Below are positions 53,039 to 59,957 of a stretch of 64,000 nt of DNA, piece by piece (within the stretch, counting starts at the first letter, position 1; each line of letters opens with the position of its first letter). Source of the DNA: Daejeonella sp. H1SJ63. GTDB taxonomy: Bacteria; Bacteroidota; Bacteroidia; Sphingobacteriales; Sphingobacteriaceae. The notes under the pieces are model-generated. The model saw nothing but the letters and a program-made list of their open reading frames with translations. It did not search any database and was not told the origin of the DNA. The DNA is taken from NCBI RefSeq assembly GCF_029360775.1, contig NZ_JARKMZ010000028.1, positions 248,001 to 312,000 on the forward strand. Reading direction: 5' to 3'. The position numbers were made by a program, and so were the translations under genes.

Positions 53039-54487
53039 ATGTCTGATAAGCCTGTCTATAATTCTGATACGATCATTGCGCTTGCTACCCCCTCGGGTGT
53101 AGGAGCTATTGGAGTAATACGTCTTTCCGGACCGGAGGCAATCAGTCTGGTGAATGAGGTATTTAACGGAAAAGATCTGAGTATCCAGCACAGTCATACC
53201 ATTCATTTTGGAACCATCAGGGATGGTAAGCAAATTCTGGATGAGGTATTGGTTTCGATCTTTATTGGCCCCAAGTCTTATACCCGTGAAAATGTAGTGG
53301 AGATATCTACACATGGTTCTGCCTTTATTATCGAAAGCATCATTAAACTGTTGATCCGAAAAGGGGCGAGACCGGCCAATCCCGGAGAATTTACTTTAAG
53401 GGCATTTTTAAACGGACAGCTGGATTTGTCGCAGGCAGAAGCAGTTGCCGACCTGATCGCTTCCAATTCTCAGGCATCCCATCAGGTTGCGATGCAGCAG
53501 ATGCGGGGCGGTTTTTCTTCGGAGTTGCAGCATCTGCGTGATCAGCTGATCCATTTTGCCTCTATGATTGAGCTCGAGCTTGATTTCGGGGAAGAAGATG
53601 TGGAATTTGCCAACCGGGATGACCTGAAAGCTTTGATCTATCAGATTAACCGTATTCTGCATAAGCTCATCGCCTCTTTTGAGCAGGGTAATGTGATGAA
53701 AAACGGAGTGCCTGTGGTTATTGCGGGCAAGCCGAATGTGGGTAAGTCGACACTTTTGAATGCTTTGTTAAACGAGGAAAGAGCCATAGTTTCGGAAATT
53801 GCCGGTACCACCCGCGATACAGTAGAGGATGAAATGATCATCGGCGGATTGCGTTTCCGTTTTATCGATACAGCCGGTATTCGCGATACTGAAGATATTA
53901 TTGAGGCCAAAGGTGTGGAACGCACCCATGAAAAGATTAAACAGGCTAAACTGATTATTTATCTTATCGATCCTGCTCAGGATATAAAGGAGATTGAAGA
54001 ACAGATTACTTATCTCGGAAGTTTGGGAATTCCTTTTTTAACTGTAGTTAATAAGAAGGATCTGGTTACCAGTGAATTTGAGAATCAGTTGTCAGTTATC
54101 AGTTATCAGTTGTCAGAAAGCAGCGCTGAACATTCATCTGAAGACTCTGGTAACAGACAACATACAACAGATAACCGGATAATCTACATTTCTGCCAAAA
54201 ACAAAACCGGCATTGAAGAGCTTAAGTCTGAGATTTTACGCAAAGTCAATCTGCATGCTATCAATACAGACGATGTACTGATTTCCAATATACGCCATCT
54301 GGAAGCCCTTCAGAAGACAGAAGAATCATTGAACAGGGTACTTGAAAATATTGATAATCCGGTGACTTCCGATTTTCTGGCTATGGATATCAAGCAGGCA
54401 CTTTATTATCTGGGTGAAATCACGGGGCAGGTTACGACGGATGATTTGCTGGAGACGATTTTTAGTAAGTTTTGTATTGGAAAGTAG
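53039..54487 (+). CDS. mnmE: tRNA modification GTPase MnmE, with in-frame repeat insertion
   Basis: With MnmG it makes the 5-carboxymethylaminomethyl group on wobble uridine. The N-terminal tetrahydrofolate-binding domain starts DTIIALATPSGVGAIGVIRL. The GTPase domain within the helical domain shows GKPNVGKST near 230, GTTRDTVED, DTAGIRDTED and NKKDL. The C terminus ends in FSKFCIGK with the catalytic Cys. Between NKKDL and YISAKNKTG about 30 extra residues (348-380) are encoded by CAGTTRT tandem repeats and an inverted copy, so the G5 motif is displaced but in frame. The protein is 482 residues. Confidence 0.96.
   Translation: MSDKPVYNSDTIIALATPSGVGAIGVIRLSGPEAISLVNEVFNGKDLSIQHSHTIHFGTIRDGKQILDEVLVSIFIGPKSYTRENVVEISTHGSAFIIESIIKLLIRKGARPANPGEFTLRAFLNGQLDLSQAEAVADLIASNSQASHQVAMQQMRGGFSSELQHLRDQLIHFASMIELELDFGEEDVEFANRDDLKALIYQINRILHKLIASFEQGNVMKNGVPVVIAGKPNVGKSTLLNALLNEERAIVSEIAGTTRDTVEDEMIIGGLRFRFIDTAGIRDTEDIIEAKGVERTHEKIKQAKLIIYLIDPAQDIKEIEEQITYLGSLGIPFLTVVNKKDLVTSEFENQLSVISYQLSESSAEHSSEDSGNRQHTTDNRIIYISAKNKTGIEELKSEILRKVNLHAINTDDVLISNIRHLEALQKTEESLNRVLENIDNPVTSDFLAMDIKQALYYLGEITGQVTTDDLLETIFSKFCIGK
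54086..54178. repeat. CAGTTRT repeat insertion inside mnmE
   Basis: Four 7-bp units CAGTTGT/CAGTTAT at 54086-54116, then about 33 bp of spacer, then an inverted, diverged copy ending in ACAACAGATAACC. The block is about 93 bp, a multiple of three, and keeps the reading frame. Confidence 0.75.
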
Positions 54488-54496
54488 TATGAAATG

Positions 54497-54527
54497 GGTC
54501 ACGAGCGGGGACGCTCGCGCCAGCAAA
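54497..54527. repeat. Dispersed repeat copy 1 (core GACGCTCGCGCCAGCAAA)
   Basis: Located just after mnmE. It contains a small hairpin GAGCG-ggga-CGCTC. Other copies, more or less decayed, lie at 54981-55013, 55165-55182, 55338-55368 and 56690-56708. Confidence 0.65.
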
Positions 54528-54572
54528 TTAATTTTTTCTGACTCATAAATTATTATCTTTAACGATAGTATC

Positions 54573-54974
54573 ATGAAAATCTCAGTCTTAATCATTTTTA
54601 TTGTTATAAACAGCTTTGGTTTAAAGGCTCAGTACCCAAAGGGCCAATCTCCTGGGCATCATGCAAAAGGAAAGGTCAACATCTTAAAAGGGATGCTGAA
54701 TTTAACGAATCAACAAACTGAAAAAGTAATGCAGATTTATATGGATCATTATAAATCTACAGATAGTCTTAAAAGCATAATTGTGAAGCGGGGGCCAAAT
54801 CCAGAGGCCATTAATTCTAATCTGACAACTATGTTTAACACAAAGCAGCTTGAAACGGATAAAAAGATAAGTTCAGTTCTTAATAATGATCAGAAACTCG
54901 CCTATGTGAAATTTGTTAGTTCCCGGAAGCCGGGAAGAATGGTAGCGATTGCAACACCGACATCTCCCAGATAA
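54573..54974 (+). CDS. Small exported Spy-like protein
   Basis: A 133-residue protein with a signal peptide ending at LKAQYP. The mature part is basic and helical with an LTNQQ motif at the position of the LTxxQ motif in Spy/CpxP proteins, and a second helix with LNNDQKLAYVKF. It is probably a periplasmic protein of that type; function unknown. A near-consensus -7 box TATCTTTA lies at 54554-54561, and dispersed repeats flank the gene on both sides. Confidence 0.65.
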   Translation: MKISVLIIFIVINSFGLKAQYPKGQSPGHHAKGKVNILKGMLNLTNQQTEKVMQIYMDHYKSTDSLKSIIVKRGPNPEAINSNLTTMFNTKQLETDKKISSVLNNDQKLAYVKFVSSRKPGRMVAIATPTSPR

Positions 54975-54980
54975 CATCCT

Positions 54981-55013
54981 AACTCGCACCAGCAAAGACT
55001 CTCGCCAGCGGAG
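54981..55013. repeat. Dispersed repeat copy 2 (double, decayed)
   Basis: Two half copies in a row, CTCGCACCAGCAAAG and CTCTCGCCAGCGGAG, related to the core of copy 1. Confidence 0.5.
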
Positions 55014-55164
55014 TATTATATTTCTTCGCTGCCGGCAAGCCTAAAGTGATCGCTCAAGCTGTACGAAGCCATTTACTCTTGTAGATCTTTGAATATCTTT
55101 CCATCTTGCTTACATTTTGTGTAAACCTATTTCAGGACAAGACATCAATGCATAGACTACAATC

Positions 55165-55182
55165 GACGCTCGCGCCAGCAAA
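55165..55182. repeat. Dispersed repeat copy 3
   Basis: GACGCTCGCGCCAGCAAA, identical over 18 bases to the core of copy 1. It abuts the truncated HigA-like fragment. Confidence 0.65.
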
Positions 55183-55185
55183 GGT

Positions 55186-55305
55186 AAGGTTGGAAGTAAG
55201 GGTTATGTTTCCTCGATTTTAAGTGGAAAGAAGCCACTTACTTTAGAATTAGCCAGATTATTCCATCGTGAGCTGAATATTCCTGCAGAGGTTTTATTGT
55301 CCTGA
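55186..55305 (+). pseudogene. Truncated HigA-type antitoxin (C-terminal fragment)
   Basis: Codons from 55186 to the TGA at 55303-55305 read as 39 residues beginning KVGSKGYVSSILSGKKPL and ending LNIPAEVLLS. This is the second half of the helix-turn-helix and the C terminus of HigA-like antitoxins of Bacteroidota. No start codon or N-terminal half is present, and a dispersed repeat copy lies directly at the break, so the gene was cut at that point. No matching toxin gene is nearby. Confidence 0.75.
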
Positions 55306-55337
55306 ATGTTTATTGTTTTTTAATTACGGAATGATCG

Positions 55338-55368
55338 GGGCATGAGCAGGGATCCTCGCGCTGGCAAA
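55338..55368. repeat. Dispersed repeat copy 4
   Basis: GGGCATGAGCAGGGATCC followed by TCGCGCTGGCAAA aligns along its whole length with copy 1, with seven differences. Confidence 0.55.
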
Positions 55369-55436
55369 CTTACCGAAAACTTTATTGGATACATCATCAT
55401 TGTATTTTAATAGTTTATTAGTCTTTTATCTCCTAT

Positions 55437-55560
55437 ATAGTCAAGTTATGGCTTTGCCATCAGACATATAAAGTCAAGTAATAACTTGACTAAATGCTTG
55501 CAATAGTCAAGTATTAGCTTTACTTTTGTTCTATTAAAGTCAATCTATAACTTTACTTTA
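55437..55560 (+). promoter_or_regulatory. Four 33-bp operator iterons and promoter of the mmyA/mmyB pair
   Basis: AGTCAAGT-like boxes start at 55439, 55472, 55505 and 55538, exactly 33 bp apart, each followed by an inverted half (CTTGACT, CTTTACT). The second unit is a perfect 20-bp palindrome, AGTCAAGT-aata-ACTTGACT. A promoter is embedded: -33 TTG at 55498-55500, 20 bp, then an exact -7 box TACTTTTG at 55521-55528. The last iteron ends at the mmyA start codon. The arrangement suggests cooperative autorepression by the XRE protein. Confidence 0.75.
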
Positions 55561-56018
55561 TGGGAAAAAAATCTCTTCAACTGCAACAGCTCAACAGCAA
55601 AATGCTGGGCTTTGCCTCACTTAAACAGGTGACTATGCCACTTACCGGATGGATTAAGGCCATCCGCACCACCATTGGCATGTCTATGCAGCAACTGGGC
55701 AACAAGTTGAATGTTTCCAAGCAGGGTGTCATGGACATTGAAAAGCGGGAAAAAGACGGGTCAATTACCATCAAATCCCTGCGGGAAATTGCCCGTGCTA
55801 TGGATATGCAATTGGTATACGGTTTTGTACCCAATGACGGATCGCTGGATGCTCTCATTGAAAAACGGGCTACCGAACTGGCCACTAAAATTGTGATGCG
55901 TACTGCCAATACCATGAAGCTGGAAGGCCAGGCTAATTCAAAAAAACGGATTGAAACCGCCATAAAGGAAAGGGCAGCAACCATTCAAAACGAAATGCCT
56001 AAAATCTTATGGGATTAG
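55560..56018 (+). CDS. Mobile mystery protein A (XRE-type antitoxin)
   Basis: A 152-residue protein. Residues 33-85 form a Cro/CI helix-turn-helix (TTIGMSMQQLGNKLNVSKQGVMDIE). The N-terminal half matches the family called mobile mystery protein A, always paired with a Fic-domain mobile mystery protein B as here. The C-terminal 70 residues are helical and charged. It probably binds the four iterons upstream and neutralises the Fic protein. It overlaps the partner gene by 10 bp. Codon use is richer in G+C (ctg, gcc, ggc) than the neighbours, consistent with transfer. Confidence 0.88.
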   Translation: MGKKSLQLQQLNSKMLGFASLKQVTMPLTGWIKAIRTTIGMSMQQLGNKLNVSKQGVMDIEKREKDGSITIKSLREIARAMDMQLVYGFVPNDGSLDALIEKRATELATKIVMRTANTMKLEGQANSKKRIETAIKERAATIQNEMPKILWD

Positions 56019-56629
56019 AGTTAGACTACATTGATGGCCAAACCCCTTTAGATGAAGAAGAGAAAGACGGGTTGCTTATTCCGACTATTGCCACCCGTGG
56101 CGAGTTAGACGAATTTGAGCAACAGAATATTGAACAGGCCGTACAGTGGACACTGGGCCGTTCCTTTAAACCTGATGCCGTTTTTACGGAAGCGTTCATC
56201 CGTATGGTGCATAAACGAATGTATGCCGATGTGTGGGCATGGGCAGGTGAGTTCCGGAAAACCAATAAAAACATAGGCGTTGACAAATGGCAAATACAAT
56301 CCGATCTTAAATACCTGCTAGATGATGTCAAGTATTGGCACGAAAACAATATCTATCCACCCGATGAAATTGCCCTACGATTCAAACACCGTATAGTAAG
56401 TATCCATTGTTTTCCCAATGGCAACGGAAGGCATAGCCGCCTGATGGCCGACATCATCATTGAGAAAATCTACAAGAAGCCCGTATTTACCTGGGGCGCT
56501 GCCCTGAGTTTTTCGAAGGGTGCCGTCAATTTGTCCAGTGAAGGTGATGCCCGGGCAACCTACCTGAAAGCCGTAAAAGCAGCCGATCAGGGCGATTACA
56601 GCTTACTCCTGGCCTTTGCCCATTCCTGA
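56009..56629 (+). CDS. Mobile mystery protein B (Fic-domain toxin)
   Basis: A 206-residue Fic/DOC protein. The catalytic motif reads HCFPNGNGRHSRL (residues 133-145), close to the canonical HxFx(D/E)GNGR, but with Asn138 in place of the acidic residue, a change that may weaken or alter AMP transfer. The upstream beta-hairpin region contains TNKNIGVDKWQI, and the N-terminal segment has the TRGELDEFEQQNI block of the family, which may act as the inhibitory helix region. It is translationally coupled to the XRE partner. Likely a toxin or effector-modifying enzyme of a toxin-antitoxin module. Confidence 0.88.
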   Translation: MGLELDYIDGQTPLDEEEKDGLLIPTIATRGELDEFEQQNIEQAVQWTLGRSFKPDAVFTEAFIRMVHKRMYADVWAWAGEFRKTNKNIGVDKWQIQSDLKYLLDDVKYWHENNIYPPDEIALRFKHRIVSIHCFPNGNGRHSRLMADIIIEKIYKKPVFTWGAALSFSKGAVNLSSEGDARATYLKAVKAADQGDYSLLLAFAHS

Positions 56630-56689
56630 TACCTTCTTTGATAGCAATTCAAAGGCTTTTTTGCTCATCAGACAACAGGTAACAGGCAA

Positions 56690-56708
56690 CCTGCTCTCAC
56701 CTGCAAAG
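56690..56708. repeat. Dispersed repeat copy 5 (decayed, right flank)
   Basis: CCTGCTCTCACCTGCAAAG matches the core of the left-flank repeats at most positions. A CAGACAACAGGTAACAGG stretch related to the repeat inserted in mnmE lies just before it (56669-56687). Confidence 0.35.
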
Positions 56709-56709
56709 C

Positions 56710-57807
56710 TTACAATCCCACCATCTTACCGGTTTTCGCAGCTTTTTTAATTGCTTCAACAATCCGAATATCACGCAGACCTTCTTCGCCGGGCACCAGA
56801 GCGGATTGTTTGTTCATGATTCTTAATGCTTCATTATCCATTTGATTGACTTGCTGTTGCGGAACCTGGTAAGCATTGAATATTTCACCCAAAGGGCTTT
56901 TAGCCTTCAAATTGCCATAGCCTGAAAATGGTTCAATCTCCAATCTTCCTTTTTCACATTGGATGTAGTTGAAATTGGAGTTTTCTCCGAAACTGGTTTT
57001 AATATCAGCGATTATACCGCCCGGGAATTGCAATTTTGCGACCGCTGTTTCTTCCAGTCCATTTGTATAAATTTCAGGCCGGGTAGTTGAAGTAGTGGCT
57101 GATAGTACTGCTGTTGGTTCTGCATTGGCGGCCATACGCGCCCCCTGTATCGCGTAAACTCCCATGTCCAGTAATGCGCCACCTCCAAGTTCCCGGATTT
57201 GTTTCCAGTGATTGGTTCTGTTATCGCGGTAAGCAGCTGTATTTTCAATGCTTTGTACTTTGCCTAATTGCTGTTTTTGAATGATTTGTCGCCAGGCTTT
57301 GGTTGTAGGCTCATGATGCAGACGATAACCAATAGCCAGATTACGCTTGTTCTTTTTGCAGGCAGCAATCATATTAAGACATGCTTTTTCTGTCATAGCC
57401 ATAGGCTTTTCGCACCATACATGTTTGCCGGCATTGGCTGCACGGATCACATATTCTTCGTGCATGGATGGGGGTAATACCACATACACCACATCAATGT
57501 CCGGATTATTGGCAATCTGATCAAAATTCTGGTAGTTGTATATGTTCTTATCAGGGATATTGTATTGTTTTTGCCATTTTTCAGCTTTCGCCGGAGTGCC
57601 CGTAACGATTCCGGCCAGATAACAGTTGGCTGTTTTCTGAAGTGCCGGAGCCAACAAATCTGTGCTGTAATAACCAAGACCTACCAGCGCTATCCCTAAT
57701 TTTTTAGGTGCAGAGCTGCGAGCCCATAAGCCATTGGGTAATAAAAAGAATCCGGCTCCTGTCAGGGTCATATTTTTTAGTGCGGTTCTTCGGGATAATA
57801 CTTGCAT
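56710..57807 (-). CDS. Gfo/Idh/MocA-family oxidoreductase, Tat-exported
   Basis: A 365-residue NAD(P)-dependent oxidoreductase. The N terminus is a twin-arginine signal (SRRTALKNMTLTGAGFFLLP). A Rossmann fold follows (ALVGLGYYSTDLLAPALQ), with the EKPMAMT motif in WCEKPMAMTEKAC containing the catalytic-region Lys, and IGYRLHHEPTTKAWR in the alpha/beta C-terminal domain. Tat export means it folds with cofactor before crossing the membrane. Substrate, probably a sugar, is unknown. It is convergent with the Fic gene. Confidence 0.9.
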   Translation of the reverse strand: MQVLSRRTALKNMTLTGAGFFLLPNGLWARSSAPKKLGIALVGLGYYSTDLLAPALQKTANCYLAGIVTGTPAKAEKWQKQYNIPDKNIYNYQNFDQIANNPDIDVVYVVLPPSMHEEYVIRAANAGKHVWCEKPMAMTEKACLNMIAACKKNKRNLAIGYRLHHEPTTKAWRQIIQKQQLGKVQSIENTAAYRDNRTNHWKQIRELGGGALLDMGVYAIQGARMAANAEPTAVLSATTSTTRPEIYTNGLEETAVAKLQFPGGIIADIKTSFGENSNFNYIQCEKGRLEIEPFSGYGNLKAKSPLGEIFNAYQVPQQQVNQMDNEALRIMNKQSALVPGEEGLRDIRIVEAIKKAAKTGKMVGL

Positions 57808-58097
57808 AAATCAATTGATTAGTGAAACAATTTTTCAGTATTTGCCTGTTTTACAAATGCTTATTGGCATGATTAAAAATACCGATAATAAATGTGAACC
57901 CGGTCAAGATTCAGGAAAAATCTTCTGATCAAATCGCTACAGCAGATGAAACTAGATGCTTTTGCCAAAAAAAGCCATAAGCCCAGGCTAACCGCTATAC
58001 TTATAAATAAAATCGTCTAAAAAGACGATAATTTGAAAATATCTACTTTTTAGGCGATAAATTTTGAAATTCGTCTGAAAAGGCTATATATTTATAT
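57808..58097. promoter_or_regulatory. Divergent control region with AGACGAT operators
   Basis: The 290-bp gap separates the Gfo gene and the SatD-like gene. Near the latter lie a palindrome ATCGTCT-aaaa-AGACGAT (58012-58029) and a second, related set, AGGCGAT (58052-58058) with ATTCGTCT (58069-58076). AGACGATAATTTGAAA and AGGCGATAAATTTTGAAA form direct repeats 29 bp apart. No exact TAnnTTTG box was seen. Confidence 0.5.
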
Positions 58098-58742
58098 ATG
58101 ATTAAACAGGGAGCCGTAATCACTGCAGATATTGTTAACTCCACAGCCATGGGCGGCGGGCTAATCACTGCATTGGGTACTGCATTGGAGAATATCATTC
58201 AGGCTAATCAGGCTAAGATGCTTTCTTATTATCGGGGGGATAGTTTTCAGTGCTATATATCAGATCCGTATGCGGCTTTTCGCCTTGCCTTATTGCTTCG
58301 TACCGAGACCAAACTGTTTGGGCAAAAATACTCCGGAATCTCTACCGACCTGAAAATATCGATTGGCATAGGCCGTATAGAAACCCCGGTAACACCCAAA
58401 ACAGCACACGGAGAAACTTTTGTATTGTCGGGCAGGGGATTGGATCAGTTGGAAAAAAGTGAGAGAAGACTGCTCATTCAAGGTAAAGATGAACGGATGA
58501 ATATTGCTTTGGAGGCGATCAGCCTGTTTGTTGATTATTTGTTTGATGCACTTACCAATAAACAGGCAGAGGTATTGCAGCATCTGCTCATGGACCGGAA
58601 TCAAATGGAAACAGCCGTTTTGCTGAATAAATCTCAATCTACCGTCAATAAGCATATTCAATCGCTTGGATGGAAACAGATTGAAGAATTATTCAGGTTG
58701 TATCAGAAAACTATCCAACAAATCAATCATAATCATGGATAA
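58098..58742 (+). CDS. SatD-like regulator with nucleotidyl-cyclase-like fold and helix-turn-helix
   Basis: A 214-residue protein. It begins ITADIVNSTAM, the start of SatD-family proteins, and the segment SYYRGDSFQCYI resembles the GD-containing core strand of nucleotide-cyclase folds. The C-terminal part (LTNKQAEVLQHLLM, then QMETAVLLNKSQSTVNKHIQSLGW) is a LuxR/sigma-4-like helix-turn-helix. It may bind the AGACGAT repeats upstream. A DUF3307 membrane protein gene overlaps its end by 8 bp, a pairing seen in other bacteria. Ligand and target are unknown. Confidence 0.72.
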   Translation: MIKQGAVITADIVNSTAMGGGLITALGTALENIIQANQAKMLSYYRGDSFQCYISDPYAAFRLALLLRTETKLFGQKYSGISTDLKISIGIGRIETPVTPKTAHGETFVLSGRGLDQLEKSERRLLIQGKDERMNIALEAISLFVDYLFDALTNKQAEVLQHLLMDRNQMETAVLLNKSQSTVNKHIQSLGWKQIEELFRLYQKTIQQINHNHG

Positions 58743-59442
58743 TGCTGCAATTTGGCTCATACAGCTGCTGACTGCTCATCTGTTTACAGACTTTGTGCTG
58801 CAGCCGAAATCCTGGGTACAAGCCCGGAGTAAAAAGCGTCTGGCGGCAAAAGAGTTTTGGTTTCACATCGGTTTAACCGGATTTGCAGCGGGATTGTTTA
58901 CCGGTTTTGATAGCTGGTGGGTTCCGGTACTTATTTTCATCACGCATGGCCTGATTGATTGGTGGAAAAGCTATCGCAAAGACAATCTGCTCTATTTTAG
59001 TATAGACCAACTATTGCATGTATTGGTTATTATATGCATCTGGATGCTGAAGTTTCCGGAGGCTTTTTCACCCGGCCGATGCTTACAAACCTTCATGACG
59101 AATCCTCATTTCTGGATGGTAGGTCTGGCTCTTGTATTTCTCTCCGGTCCGGTGGGTATAATCATAGGAATGGTCACCAAGCCATTCAGAGATCAGATTA
59201 AGAATCATAATGAGCAGAGTCTTGAAAGTGCAGGAGCCTGGATCGGGGTGCTGGAAAGACTGATTATCTTTTTTCTGGTGATTATCGGTCAGTACGAGGC
59301 TTTTGGATTGCTGATTGCCGCCAAATCCATTATCCGTCTGAAGGAAGGCGATCAAAAGATGAGTGAATATGTGCTGATCGGTACATTGATTAGTATTTCT
59401 ACAGCGATCCTGACGGGTTATATTGTTTCCATATACCTTTAA
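58735..59442 (+). CDS. DUF3307 membrane protein
   Basis: A 235-residue integral membrane protein with about six helices. The N terminus LIQLLTAHLFTDFVLQPKSWV and the later ITHGLIDWWKSY and DQLLHVLVIICIW carry the conserved His/Asp pairs of DUF3307. The ATG at 58735, overlapping the SatD-like stop, is chosen over an upstream in-frame ATG at 58666 that would lie deep inside the preceding gene. Function unknown; probably controlled by the SatD-like protein. Confidence 0.82.
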   Translation: MDNAAIWLIQLLTAHLFTDFVLQPKSWVQARSKKRLAAKEFWFHIGLTGFAAGLFTGFDSWWVPVLIFITHGLIDWWKSYRKDNLLYFSIDQLLHVLVIICIWMLKFPEAFSPGRCLQTFMTNPHFWMVGLALVFLSGPVGIIIGMVTKPFRDQIKNHNEQSLESAGAWIGVLERLIIFFLVIIGQYEAFGLLIAAKSIIRLKEGDQKMSEYVLIGTLISISTAILTGYIVSIYL

Positions 59443-59734
59443 GATCTTTTTGATTGGATTTAAATCAGAACTGCACAAGGCATTTATCCGGAACTTAAGT
59501 GGAATACAGCTTAGAGCGGAATTATTTATTTTGCCGGTATATAAATGAAAAGATTTGATCGGTAAAGTGTATCGTCCTAAAATAAGTTTACCGGTCACAA
59601 CGCGATTAATTACTCGCAGTACCTCTTTTAATAATATTTTAAACTTGTTTCTATGTTGAAAAGTATTCCCATGTTTAAAACTCAATCATCTTCCCCAATA
59701 TTTTAATAGATACATTTACAGCTTAGTTCTTATA
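59443..59734. other. Intergenic region before the cobalamin riboswitch
   Basis: About 290 bp with no convincing gene. A near-consensus -7 box TACATTTA at 59711-59718 (one mismatch) could start the riboswitch transcript. Nothing else was recognised. Confidence 0.4.
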
Positions 59735-59850
59735 TATAACCATTCAGGTTCATCCGCCCCGGGCGGATGATTAAAAGGGAACCGTGTGAAATTCACGGAC
59801 TGACGTGCAACTGTAATCCGTAAAAGCGGAAAGCCAGACACCTGCCATAA
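59735..59850 (+). ncRNA. Cobalamin (adenosylcobalamin-type) riboswitch
   Basis: Conserved cobalamin-aptamer blocks occur in order: hairpin CATCCGCC/GGCGGATG (59751-59768), AAAAGGGAA (59773-59781), GTGAAATTCAC, TGCAACTGTAA, and the B12 box GCCAGACACCTGCC (59833-59846). It lies in the leader of nrdB-nrdA, about 110 bp before the nrdB start. Such riboswitches usually switch expression off when B12 is plentiful, so this should make the class I ribonucleotide reductase B12-repressed. Confidence 0.93.
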
Positions 59851-59860
59851 TGGTTTTGTT

Positions 59861-59957
59861 CAAAACTTTCACGACTAAAGTTTTGGCGAAAGCTCTCCTC
59901 TCCTCAACAGGGATTTGTTGCCTTTTGTCAATTCTTGTCACCCAACAAAAACAAAAG
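59861..59957 (+). promoter_or_regulatory. Putative expression platform of the riboswitch
   Basis: CAAAACTTT (59861-59869) pairs with AAAGTTTTG (59877-59885). Further down, TTTGTTG (59914-59920) can pair with CAACAAA (59943-59949), and CTTTTGT with ACAAAAG just before the start codon. The last pairings could hide the ribosome-binding region. No intrinsic terminator with a long T run is seen, so translational control is likelier. Confidence 0.45.

Noticed and set aside
55021-55160. Another decayed gene between the small exported gene and the HigA remnant.
   Set aside because: Short stretches can be translated, but none gives a recognisable family match, so no claim is made.
55437-55560. The 33-bp iterons as a plasmid replication origin.
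   Set aside because: No replication initiator is present; the adjacent genes are an XRE/Fic pair and a promoter is embedded, so operators explain them better.
58666-58734. Longer start of the DUF3307 gene inside the SatD-like gene.
   Set aside because: The added residues are a shifted-frame reading of SatD-like codons; the ATG at 58735 begins the first membrane helix directly.
59850-59957. 36-codon N-terminal extension of NrdB starting at an ATG next to the riboswitch.
   Set aside because: The extension is in frame but resembles no R2 protein, and it would occupy the riboswitch expression platform. An ATG pair at 59958 and 59961 fits the family.
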